From Bacillota bacterium (GTDB lineage: Bacteria; Bacillota; Limnochordia; DTU087): a stretch of DNA of 64,000 bases. A model generated the notes under the pieces. The model saw only the letters and a list, made by a program, of their open reading frames with translations. It was not told the DNA's origin and did no database searches. Positions within the stretch are counted from its first letter, which is position 1, and each line of letters opens with the position of its first letter. This document shows positions 8,551 to 16,381 of this stretch, piece by piece. The DNA lies in NCBI GenBank assembly GCA_012798695.1, contig JAAZMR010000125.1:17340-81339 (forward strand). The letters are read 5' to 3'. Made by a program: the position numbers and the translations under genes.

Positions 8551-10182
8551 GTGCAAATAGAAATCTGGTTTATGTATGCCTTTACCGGCCTCTGCTTAAT
8601 CCTTTTGTCATGGTCGGGGCTGGTAAAGGCGAAGGTGTGGACTGATGAGACTCCTTGGAATCAGGTCTGTATTTTGACCCAGCTAGGAATCATCACCACC
8701 CTGATCGTAAGTACTCAGCACCGGAAAAAGGGACAGACAACTGCTCTCGGTCTCCGGAGAGAGAAAGAGCGGTTGCAGGCCACCCTATTAGGGTTAGGTG
8801 CCGGGATAATAGCGGTTGACCGGCAGGGACAGGTAGAATTGATCAATAAGGCTGCCGAAGAACTTACCGGTTGGGCAGAGCCGGAAGCCTTGGGCAGACC
8901 TCTCGAAGAAGTATTTCAGACACTCAAAGAACATACCGACTTAGAGCGAGACTCTATGGATGGTGCCCCAGGCTCACAAGCCGCCCCAGGGTGGGACAAT
9001 CATATGATTCTAGTGGACAAAGCAGGCTATCAGCGGCATATTGCCCATAATGCGGCACCGATCAAGAATGGGCGAGGTGACATCGATGGCTGGGTCCTCG
9101 TTTTCCAAGATGTTACTTCCGAAAAAGCACGAGTACAGGAGATTGAATACCTGAGCTCTCATGATCAGTTGACTGGGCTCTACAATCGAATATTTCTGGA
9201 AAGGACGATCCGGGAGTTAAATACTGCCGAGAACCTCCCACTCTCCATTGTTCTGGCAGACCTGGATGGCTTGAGATTGGTCAATAATACCAGGGGACGC
9301 AATACGGGGGATGAGCTTTTGCGCAAGGCGGCACAAGTGATCACGACTAATGCCCGTGACTTGGGTGTAGTTGGTAGATGGGGAGGCGACGAGTTTGTCA
9401 TGCTGCTTCCACGCACAGACTCAGCAGCAGCGCAGCTGGCTATCTCCAAGGTGAAACAGTCTCTGCAGGCAATAGAAGTGCAGTCACTCTTCTTCTCTTT
9501 GTCCTTTGGCTGGGCGACAAAAACCGAACCGGGCCAGGATATTGCCCATGTGTTCAGGAGAGCCGAGAACCGCATGTACCGCTCTAAGCTGTGTCAATAT
9601 TCCAGCATCCGCAGAGAGACTATTGATGCCTTAATGGCTGCCTTATTTGAGAAGAACCAAAGGGAAGAACAGCACTCGCAAAGAGTAAGTGAACTCTGTC
9701 AGGTCATAGGAAAAGCAATGGGACTGGATGATTGGAAAGTGGAGGAACTAGGACTCATCGGTTTATTTCACGACATCGGTAAAATCGCGGTTGATGAAAC
9801 CATTTTAAACAAGCCTACTCCTCTCGACGAGGATGAGTGGCAAGAGGTTCGCTGCCACCCCGAAGTCGGGTATCGTCTGCTCAGTGGTGTACAGGATATG
9901 TTTGATATAGCTGCATATGTTCTGGCTCATCACGAAAGATGGGATGGACAGGGATATCCGCATGGACTAGAAGGTAAGGAGATCCCGTTAGAATCCCGCA
10001 TTGTCAGTATTGCCGATGCCTATGATGCCATGATCAGTTATCGGCCATATAGAGAGAGCCTCTCAACGTTAGAAGCAGTGGAAGAACTCCGCCGGGGTGC
10101 CGGGACTCAATTTGATCCAAAGATCACCCGGGTCTTCCTCGATCTGATCGAACATGAGAAGGGCTGTGTTTTCAAAGACTAA
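8551..10182 (+). CDS. PAS-GGDEF-HD-GYP c-di-GMP turnover protein
   Basis: Membrane-anchored signalling protein. Two predicted N-terminal helices (about 3-50) precede a PAS domain (about 70-190), a GGDEF diguanylate cyclase domain with intact GGDEF near 277, and an HD-GYP phosphodiesterase domain with HDIGK near 406, HHERWDGQGYP near 460 and a C-terminal EELRRGAGTQFDP. Both catalytic signatures are intact, so it may both make and break c-di-GMP. The usual RxxD inhibition site before GGDEF reads RDLG, so product feedback may be lost. GTG at 8551 is chosen over the track's 8500 because GGAAAGGAG lies nine bases upstream. It is a single gene with its own promoter and terminator. Confidence 0.92.
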   Translation: MQIEIWFMYAFTGLCLILLSWSGLVKAKVWTDETPWNQVCILTQLGIITTLIVSTQHRKKGQTTALGLRREKERLQATLLGLGAGIIAVDRQGQVELINKAAEELTGWAEPEALGRPLEEVFQTLKEHTDLERDSMDGAPGSQAAPGWDNHMILVDKAGYQRHIAHNAAPIKNGRGDIDGWVLVFQDVTSEKARVQEIEYLSSHDQLTGLYNRIFLERTIRELNTAENLPLSIVLADLDGLRLVNNTRGRNTGDELLRKAAQVITTNARDLGVVGRWGGDEFVMLLPRTDSAAAQLAISKVKQSLQAIEVQSLFFSLSFGWATKTEPGQDIAHVFRRAENRMYRSKLCQYSSIRRETIDALMAALFEKNQREEQHSQRVSELCQVIGKAMGLDDWKVEELGLIGLFHDIGKIAVDETILNKPTPLDEDEWQEVRCHPEVGYRLLSGVQDMFDIAAYVLAHHERWDGQGYPHGLEGKEIPLESRIVSIADAYDAMISYRPYRESLSTLEAVEELRRGAGTQFDPKITRVFLDLIEHEKGCVFKD

Positions 10183-10193
10183 ACCTTCCCACA

Positions 10194-10230
10194 CTGCCCG
10201 CTTTACCTATCATTCTGGGGAAGCGGGCAG
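10194..10230. terminator. bidirectional hairpin, copy 1 of a repeated element
   Basis: CTGCCCGCTT (10194-10203) pairs with AAGCGGGCAG (10221-10230). It lies between the convergent GGDEF gene and CUT1 permease. The arms and the following TTGARATCTCA recur at 14908-14951 with a different loop. Confidence 0.75.
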
Positions 10231-10295
10231 TTGAGATCTCATCTCTTTATACCAGCATCGCTGAGGTGGGACATGGTTCCACAATAGAATCGGTG

Positions 10296-11150
10296 CTACC
10301 CCTTGATGCCGGTCACTGTGATACCCTGGACGAAGTATTTTTGTCCCAAGAAGAAGAATACCAAAATAGGGAGCACCGCGATTAGTGCAACAGCCATCAT
10401 CAGGTGAAGCTGGCTTTCTCCGTACGAGCTTTGAAAATACTGAAGTCCTATGGCCAACGTGTACCTCGCTTCTGAATCCAGGTAAATCAAGGGGTTAAAG
10501 AAATCATTCCAGTGATAAACAATAGAGAAAACAGAGACGGTGGCGAGCGCCGGTTTGGCCAGTGGCAGCATGATCCTCAGGAGAATACTAAACGAACCAC
10601 AGCCATCAATTCGCGCAGCATCATCCAAATCCATGGGAACCGTTTTGAAAAACTGCCGAAGTAAGAAGATATTATAAGCTCCACCACCGAACCATGATGG
10701 GATAATCAGAGGTTTGAAGCTATCCAGCCATCCTAATCGACTAAAAAGGATATAGGTTGGAATTGTAGTAATTTGACTGGGCAGCATCATCGTACTGACT
10801 AGGATGCCGAACAGAAAGTTACTATCCCATGCCTTAAAGCGAGCAAAGCCATAGGCGACCAAAGCTGAAGATAGGACCGTACCCAGAGTGGCCAAACCAG
10901 TAACCAAGGCTGTGTTAAGTATGAATCTACTAAAAGGGGCAGAGGTCCATCCCCGGATGAAGTTATCGAGTACCGGAGGTGATGGTATCCACTGAGGTGG
11001 GATCAGATATATTTGCCATGGCTGCTTGAAGGCCGTCGACACCATCCACAAAAATGGGAGGGCAAAGATAACTCCCAAGATGCAAAGGAGTACATAGCCA
11101 AAAAAGGCTTTCACGCTCTTGGAGTGCAGCGCGATGCGAATATTGGACAT
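10296..11150 (-). CDS. CUT1 sugar ABC permease, MalG type
   Basis: Inner-membrane subunit of a carbohydrate importer. Six predicted helices, a cytoplasmic EAA-type loop (DLDDAARIDGCG, near 175) that docks an ATPase, and the family C-terminus YFVQGITVTGIKG. ATG 11150 is preferred to the track's 11177 because GGGAGG sits eleven bases upstream and the longer form would overlap the upstream gene. It is last in the operon binding protein, MalF type, MalG type. No ATPase gene is present. Confidence 0.93.
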   Translation of the reverse strand: MSNIRIALHSKSVKAFFGYVLLCILGVIFALPFLWMVSTAFKQPWQIYLIPPQWIPSPPVLDNFIRGWTSAPFSRFILNTALVTGLATLGTVLSSALVAYGFARFKAWDSNFLFGILVSTMMLPSQITTIPTYILFSRLGWLDSFKPLIIPSWFGGGAYNIFLLRQFFKTVPMDLDDAARIDGCGSFSILLRIMLPLAKPALATVSVFSIVYHWNDFFNPLIYLDSEARYTLAIGLQYFQSSYGESQLHLMMAVALIAVLPILVFFFLGQKYFVQGITVTGIKG

Positions 11151-11154
11151 TACC

Positions 11155-12072
11155 CTAGTAACCTCCCTCTCCTGCATAGTAAACCCATCTTCTCGATGTG
11201 CCCATTACGATCAAAGAAAGCACTAGTATGACGATAAACAGCACCCACGCCAGAGCCGAACCATAGGCCATGCGGCCGTAACGAAAAGCATTGTTATATA
11301 GGTGTAGTAAGTAAACATAGGTGGCATCCATGGGTCCACCAGAGGTCAAGACATATGCCTGAGTGAATACCTGAAAGGCTCCGATCAGGCCCATAATCAG
11401 ATTGAAGAAAAGAGTAGGTGTTACCAAGGGAAGCGTAATCCGCATAGTGCGTACCCACCAACCTGCCCCATCGATGGACGCGCTCTCATAAAGCGCTTCT
11501 GGTATGTCCTGCAGACCTGCTAGGAAAATGATCATACTCGGCCCCACATTCCAAAGACTCATTAGAATGATTGCCGGCATGGCCCATCGGGGATCACTTA
11601 ACCAACCAGGTCCCTGGATACCGACTAAGCTCAGCACATAATTGAGTAACCCGAAACTGGGATTGAGTATCCAACCCCAAAGGAGAATCACTGCCACTCC
11701 TGCAGTAACAGAGGGTAAATAGAAAATGGTGCGGAAAAACGCAATGCCTCTCAGTTTCATATTCAGTAATGTAGCTAGAAAAAACGCCACAATCAACCCT
11801 AGCGGAACACTCACAAATGCGTAGTAGGCGGTATTGGAAAGGCTTTTCCAAAACAAAGGATCTGTAGTGAACATTTCCTTGTAGTTGTCTAAGCCGATGA
11901 AACTCCACTCTCCATACATCTGGGCATCGGTAAAGGTAAGTATCAATGAGTATATCAGAGGACCGAACATGAACACGATAAAGCCAATCAGCCACGGGAG
12001 AATATAAATATGAAACTCGATACTCTCCCGCCGGAAGTACCGTCCCTTACTTGGTTTTCCAGACCGAGCCAT
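11155..12072 (-). CDS. CUT1 sugar ABC permease, MalF type
   Basis: Inner-membrane partner of the MalG-type permease. Hydrophobic helices begin at YILPWLIGFIVFMFGPLIYS, and the EAA-type loop reads IPEALYESASIDGAGWW. From ATG 12072 it is about 305 residues, normal for the family. The track's longer start (12183) reaches back into the binding-protein gene; ATG 12072 has GGAGGGAGACC just upstream. A stable hairpin separates it from the binding-protein gene. Confidence 0.93.
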   Translation of the reverse strand: MARSGKPSKGRYFRRESIEFHIYILPWLIGFIVFMFGPLIYSLILTFTDAQMYGEWSFIGLDNYKEMFTTDPLFWKSLSNTAYYAFVSVPLGLIVAFFLATLLNMKLRGIAFFRTIFYLPSVTAGVAVILLWGWILNPSFGLLNYVLSLVGIQGPGWLSDPRWAMPAIILMSLWNVGPSMIIFLAGLQDIPEALYESASIDGAGWWVRTMRITLPLVTPTLFFNLIMGLIGAFQVFTQAYVLTSGGPMDATYVYLLHLYNNAFRYGRMAYGSALAWVLFIVILVLSLIVMGTSRRWVYYAGEGGY

Positions 12073-12095
12073 TGGTCTCCCTCCTCTGGAAGTAA

Positions 12096-12123
12096 GGAAC
12101 AGCACCGAGGACGATGCTGTTCC
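12096..12123 (-). terminator. intergenic hairpin after the binding-protein gene
   Basis: GGAACAGCA and TGCTGTTCC (12096-12104 and 12115-12123) form a nine-pair stem between the binding-protein stop (12143) and the permease start (12072) on the same strand. There is no T-run, so it is more likely an RNA-stability or partial-attenuation element than a full terminator. The same layout recurs after three other binding-protein genes. Confidence 0.65.
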
Positions 12124-12142
12124 AGCTTCCCTCAACCATCGC

Positions 12143-13441
12143 TTATTTCTTGAGTTCCTCCAGAATGACGGATGCTTTTTCACTGAAGTTTCTCATCCCA
12201 GTGGCTGGATCAATCCGATCCAGATTGATCGCATCCCATATCCGATTATACTCATCATTGACCTTTGCATAGTAACCGCCCATGGGGTTAATGGTCCCAA
12301 ATGCGAAAGAATCAACGAACGCCTGCATATCGATGGGAGTCCAACCTACTCTGGTTTCCTGAACGAAGGTGGTTTCCGCAACCTCCAGAACCGATGGCAG
12401 AGCTACTTCGCTGACAATCTCCGATGCTTCCATAGAGGTGCTCACGAACTTAATGAACTCCCAGGCCGCGTCTTTGCTGTTGGATTTGGAATTCATAGCA
12501 TACCCGGTAGTCCACAATAATGTCATATGCTTACCTGTGTCAGGATCAGCCGGCATGACCACAACATCCCAATCGAATCGATCGGCGATACTCTCCTGAA
12601 ACGAAGGTACGTCCCATGTAGGCAGCATCATCATCGCTGCTCTTTGGGAGAAGAATCGCTGAACAGAAGGCATACCTTGAGATGCACTAACATCCGGCAT
12701 GACCTCGTATTTCTTCATGAGATCCATGAAGAATTCGATGCCTCTAACTACCCTTGGATCATCAGCCAGCACTTCGGTTTCATCTTCATTAAAGATGCGG
12801 CCTCCAAAGATGTGGGGTGCCAATGAGGCAACACCCCAGTGGTCGGAGATGCCGTAAATCTTGTTGATTCCCGTCCCACTAGAAAGTTTGATAGCGTATT
12901 CAAGCAGATCATCCCATGTCCACTCTGGACTAGGACATGCAAGTCCAGCTTTCTCAAAGAGATTCTTGTTGTAGGCCATAACCATGGAAGAGCCGGAAAT
13001 CGGTAAACCATGACGCATGCCATCTGGCAGCCTGTAGCCCCTGGCGATACCGGGTGTCAGAATCGATTCCAGATCTAGGTTGTCGCGCTCGATGTAGGGA
13101 TTTAGGTCTGAAAAGACACCCCGTCTGGCCCTGTTGCCGTGCCAGTCGTCTGACATCATGATCACATCTGCTGCGGTACCTGCAGCCCACATTGCATCGA
13201 GCTTGCGATCATACTCGTCAGTGGGAAGGATCTGAATATCTACTTTGATCTGTGGATAGACTTTTTCAAAAGCCGCGACTTGAGCTTTCCGGTTATTAAT
13301 TTCCGCAGTCGAACCCCAAGCCAGGACAGACAGTTTAGTCTGTGCTGCAAAAGCGCCAGCAGCAAATACCCCTGCAACCAGCACCAAGGTAATAGATAAC
13401 ACTACCAGCTTTTGGATTCTGGTTAACACTGTAACACACAT
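12143..13441 (-). CDS. CUT1 sugar ABC solute-binding protein
   Basis: Extracytoplasmic family 1 binding protein of 432 residues. The signal peptide has a hydrophobic run (LVVLSITLVLVAGVFAAG) and cleavage near AFA-AQ, with no lipobox cysteine. The mature part begins KLSVLAWGS, then SBP_bac_1 features such as ELEVWxx-like spacing, DVIMMSDDW and AAWEFIKFVS. It should capture a mono- or oligosaccharide and pass it to the two permeases downstream. The ATG lies just after an in-frame stop and has only a weak A-rich ribosome site; GTG four codons later is an alternative. The LacI gene lies 145 bases upstream on the same strand. Confidence 0.92.
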   Translation of the reverse strand: MCVTVLTRIQKLVVLSITLVLVAGVFAAGAFAAQTKLSVLAWGSTAEINNRKAQVAAFEKVYPQIKVDIQILPTDEYDRKLDAMWAAGTAADVIMMSDDWHGNRARRGVFSDLNPYIERDNLDLESILTPGIARGYRLPDGMRHGLPISGSSMVMAYNKNLFEKAGLACPSPEWTWDDLLEYAIKLSSGTGINKIYGISDHWGVASLAPHIFGGRIFNEDETEVLADDPRVVRGIEFFMDLMKKYEVMPDVSASQGMPSVQRFFSQRAAMMMLPTWDVPSFQESIADRFDWDVVVMPADPDTGKHMTLLWTTGYAMNSKSNSKDAAWEFIKFVSTSMEASEIVSEVALPSVLEVAETTFVQETRVGWTPIDMQAFVDSFAFGTINPMGGYYAKVNDEYNRIWDAINLDRIDPATGMRNFSEKASVILEELKK

Positions 13442-13586
13442 CTTTCTTTTTTAACTTGCTGAGGCAAAACCATAAACCAAAGAATGAGCGATTACCCCTC
13501 CTTTCCACCCGGACTCCTTGGGTCTCTCTGATTATGATTCAAAACAACGGGAAACCTTGCTGCTATATATGTGCCGATTATGGAAA

Positions 13587-14585
13587 TCAATTGGTGTCCC
13601 GAGCCGGGCCCGTAGTCTTGCGGACGACCAGCTTAGTCGGAAGAACAATGCGTCTATGTAGTTGATCGTTTTCGCTTTGCTTGAGCAGCATTTTGACCGC
13701 AATCTTTCCCATTTCCTGTGCTGGCTGCCGAACTGTTGTCAATGGAACCAAAAGATGTCTTGCCGGTGATACATCATCAAAACCAACCACAGATAATTCT
13801 TCAGGTACAAGCATCCCCAGTTCCTTGGCAGCTGCCATGACCCCCATCGCCATCCAGTCATTGGCAGCAAAGATAGCCGATGGCCTTTGCGTTTTAGATA
13901 GAATCTTTCTTCCCTGCATATACCCGCTAGCCCGAGCATAATCACCTTCCCATACATCGGTAACCAGCTTGTATTCATGTATGGCTTGGGTATAGCCTCT
14001 CAATCGCTCCCGAGAGTCAATGCTTGATAACGGCCCCGACAGAAACGTGATGTGCTTGTGGCCAAGCTCAGCCAGGTGTTTAGTGGCGTCATAGGCACCG
14101 CTGCGGTGGTCACAATCAATCGAAGGATAGGGTGAATCGCCGGTGACGTTCCCGATAAAAACCACAGGGGATTCCTGTGGATGCAATTTGTGCACTATTT
14201 CAAAAAAATCATCGGTCCACGCTATAATTAGACCACCAACTCGTCGCTCAGACATGAGTCTGATAGCCTCCAGTTCGAATCTCGTGTCACCTCTGGTGCT
14301 GCAGAGAACTAGGGAATACCCATACTCCGATGCTTGATGCTCAACACCCCTAATAATGGGCAGGAAGAACTCATCGGTTATGTTAGGTATAGCCAGCCCT
14401 ATGGTGAAGGTCTGTCCCTTAGCCAAGACCCTACCGCGGATATCCAATGAATACCCATATTCGCTTGCTATCCGCCGAACCTTGGCCGTCGTCTCCGGAG
14501 ATATCCGAGGGTCATTATTAAGCGCTCTGGATACAGTAGAGTGAGAGACCCCAGCGATTTTGGCTATATCCTTCATCGTAACCAT
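13587..14585 (-). CDS. LacI-family transcriptional regulator
   Basis: 332 residues. N-terminal LacI helix-turn-helix TMKDIAKIAGVSHSTVSRALN with hinge helix (to about 60), then a periplasmic-binding-protein-like effector domain with VGFDDVSPARHL and LTTVRQPAQEMG, both standard. It probably represses the adjacent CUT1 operon in response to a sugar. A TGCANNCGNNTGCA site 28 bases upstream suggests autoregulation. The inducer cannot be predicted. Confidence 0.93.
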   Translation of the reverse strand: MVTMKDIAKIAGVSHSTVSRALNNDPRISPETTAKVRRIASEYGYSLDIRGRVLAKGQTFTIGLAIPNITDEFFLPIIRGVEHQASEYGYSLVLCSTRGDTRFELEAIRLMSERRVGGLIIAWTDDFFEIVHKLHPQESPVVFIGNVTGDSPYPSIDCDHRSGAYDATKHLAELGHKHITFLSGPLSSIDSRERLRGYTQAIHEYKLVTDVWEGDYARASGYMQGRKILSKTQRPSAIFAANDWMAMGVMAAAKELGMLVPEELSVVGFDDVSPARHLLVPLTTVRQPAQEMGKIAVKMLLKQSENDQLHRRIVLPTKLVVRKTTGPARDTN

Positions 14586-14612
14586 TGCACAGCACCGCCA
14601 TCCTCAACTCAA

Positions 14613-14626
14613 TGCACACGATTGCA
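14613..14626. promoter_or_regulatory. putative LacI-type operator
   Basis: TGCACACGATTGCA has TGCA at both ends and a central CG, the usual geometry of LacI-family operators. It is 28 bases upstream of the LacI start codon. Confidence 0.5.
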
Positions 14627-14907
14627 CAACTGGGCAAAATAAACTAACCACCTCTGTTATCTCTAATTCGACTAATTCGCCGACTACTTAGTTTTCCCTT
14701 CTTTTCCCCCTGTTTTGTCGCAATAGACCTCGTATCGTCCGCTTAGTCCGTTAGGCTGAAACAAAGGCTTTAATGCAATTTGAGATGTGAATAGCGCGAT
14801 GTTGCAGACAATGAAATGCTCTGCCCGATAATTCGCCCATTCCTGCTGGCTTGGTCCCCTTTTTGGGAAAAGCAGCGGAGCATATGACATGTAGCCATAG
14901 ACAAAGA

Positions 14908-14944
14908 CTGCCCGCTTTCCCATGGTGATGGGTAAAGCGGGCAG
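14908..14944 (-). terminator. hairpin, copy 2 of a repeated element
   Basis: CTGCCCGCTTT pairs with AAAGCGGGCAG, with inner CC/GG pairs. On the minus strand it follows the dehydrogenase stop by 16 bases and continues TCTTTGTC. Its arms match copy 1 at 10194-10230. Confidence 0.7.
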
Positions 14945-14960
14945 TTGAAATCTCACTGGC

Positions 14961-15944
14961 TTACAGTACCTCTGGATTGACTATATGTGGTGGCCTCTTC
15001 CCCTTTAGTGCCGCCAGCAAATTGGCTGCTGCCATTTCCGCCATTTTGGTACGGGTCTCCAGGGTAGCACTCCCCAGGTGAGGCAATAGCACTATATTGG
15101 GAAGCTCTGCTAACCCAGGGGCCAATTCCGGCTCATCTTCATATACATCCAAACCGGCACCGGCAATAGCCCCTTCTTTGAGGGCCTCCACTAGGGCATG
15201 TTCGTCTACCAACGGCCCTCTGGCAGTATTGATCAGGTAAGCTGTCTTTTTCATCAAACGCAGCTCGTGTTGGCCGATCATATGGCGCGTCTCAGGAGTC
15301 AAAGGTGCATGGATAGTCACAAAATCCGACTCTTTAAGAAGTTCATCTAGTCCGGCAAATTGAGCGTGATACTCTTCCTCTACTTGCGCCATGGGTGCTA
15401 CATCATGATAGAGGATGGGCATATCAAAGCCCATGGCCCGCCGGGCCACGGCCTGGCCTATACGTCCCATCCCAATAATTCCCAGTGTCTTGCCGGTGAT
15501 GTCGCTGCCCAACAAGAGCATCGGATCCCAACCTGAGAAGCGGCCTGCCCTAGTGAAAACATCTCCTTCGACCACACGCCGGCCTACAGCCATGATCAGA
15601 GACCAGGCCAAATCAGCCGTAGTATCTGTCAAGACTCCCGGTGTGTTCGTTACCTGAATCCCTCTTGCAGTAGCAGCGACCACATCAATATTGTTATAGC
15701 CCACTGCATAGTTGCTGATCACCTTCAGCTCGGGATTGGCATCCATGACCTCCGCGGTGATTGGGTCGGTAAGCAGACATAGGAGCCCATCGGCATTCTT
15801 TATCCCATTAATCAGCTCACTTGTGGTGAGCACACGGTTGTGGGGGCTGACCACAACTTCATGGTGCTTTTTAAGCATATTGATACCTGCCTCGGGGATC
15901 TTGCGTGTTACAAAAACTTTGTTTCTGCGATCATTGCTGCTCAT
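14961..15944 (-). CDS. D-2-hydroxyacid dehydrogenase (glyoxylate/hydroxypyruvate reductase-like)
   Basis: NAD(P)-dependent cytoplasmic oxidoreductase, 327 residues. Catalytic domain, then Rossmann domain with GIIGMGRIGQAVARR (about 155-170). The family's catalytic Arg, Glu and His are in INTARGPLVDE, DVYEDEPEL and LLPHLGSAT. It most resembles glyoxylate/hydroxypyruvate reductases, reducing 2-oxo acids to D-2-hydroxy acids. ATG is preceded by GGAGGAGG ten bases away. It is a single gene by layout, with the hairpin at 14908 as terminator. A role in oxidised-sugar or uronate by-product metabolism is possible. Confidence 0.85.
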   Translation of the reverse strand: MSSNDRRNKVFVTRKIPEAGINMLKKHHEVVVSPHNRVLTTSELINGIKNADGLLCLLTDPITAEVMDANPELKVISNYAVGYNNIDVVAATARGIQVTNTPGVLTDTTADLAWSLIMAVGRRVVEGDVFTRAGRFSGWDPMLLLGSDITGKTLGIIGMGRIGQAVARRAMGFDMPILYHDVAPMAQVEEEYHAQFAGLDELLKESDFVTIHAPLTPETRHMIGQHELRLMKKTAYLINTARGPLVDEHALVEALKEGAIAGAGLDVYEDEPELAPGLAELPNIVLLPHLGSATLETRTKMAEMAAANLLAALKGKRPPHIVNPEVL

Positions 15945-16381
15945 CTAAGTCCAGCCTCCTCCACCATGGATAATACTGCATTTTGACCAAGAACCCTGTT
16001 TTTTGGGTCCTTGGCGAATGATAGAGACAGCGGCTTTTCGAATAGGCGTTCCGTATGTTCCCCTCACCGCAATCTTGCTCACCTCCAGATTTCACTTTTA
16101 CAAACACTTGAGTGATAGGCATCTGGCTGTTGATATGATTGACTCTATCTCTATAGCGCATACTTTTGTGATCTTTACAAATTCCGCGTCTATTAGGAGG
16201 AATATTCGATCTTTTGTGTAATTCAATAACTAACCGGTTAGATTTCTCGGCTGCCGCAACTGTCTTTTATGGGAGGTGATGTCAAGAGGCGGGCATCTAT
16301 CACGAGGGATGCCTACTGGTCGGAAATAGTGGTGTGCTGGATGATAGGCGTTATCTGGAAAAAGTGAAGGAGGCATTTGAA
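15945..16381. other. intergenic/leader region before the Opp-type operon
   Basis: No gene is supported. It contains the CTAACCGGTTAG palindrome with TAGATTT (16230-16245), shared with the GH51 upstream region. An AGGAGGAAT string at 16196 looks like a ribosome site but no plausible frame follows. Confidence 0.6.
16230..16245 (+). promoter_or_regulatory. putative operator/-10 overlap, CTAACCGGTTAGATTT
   Basis: A 12-base perfect palindrome CTAACCGGTTAG with central CG, followed by ATTT. The 14-base string AACCGGTTAGATTT is identical on the minus strand at 24017-24030 before GH51. TAGATT could be a -10 box. It lies about 137 bases before the binding-protein start. Confidence 0.6.

Larger units (their letters stand above)
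14586..14960. other. intergenic region, LacI operator and repeated hairpin
   Basis: Contains a LacI-type operator (14613-14626) near the LacI start and copy 2 of the repeated hairpin (14908-14944) near the dehydrogenase end. The 90-codon ORF 14684-14956 overlaps the hairpin, lacks a ribosome site and resembles nothing known, so it is not called. Confidence 0.6.

Noticed and set aside
14684-14956. 90-codon ORF between LacI and the dehydrogenase
   Set aside because: It overlaps the repeated terminator hairpin, has no ribosome site and its translation resembles no protein.
16193-16221. AGGAGGAAT followed by a short frame before the Opp operon
   Set aside because: A good-looking ribosome site, but no frame of sensible length follows.
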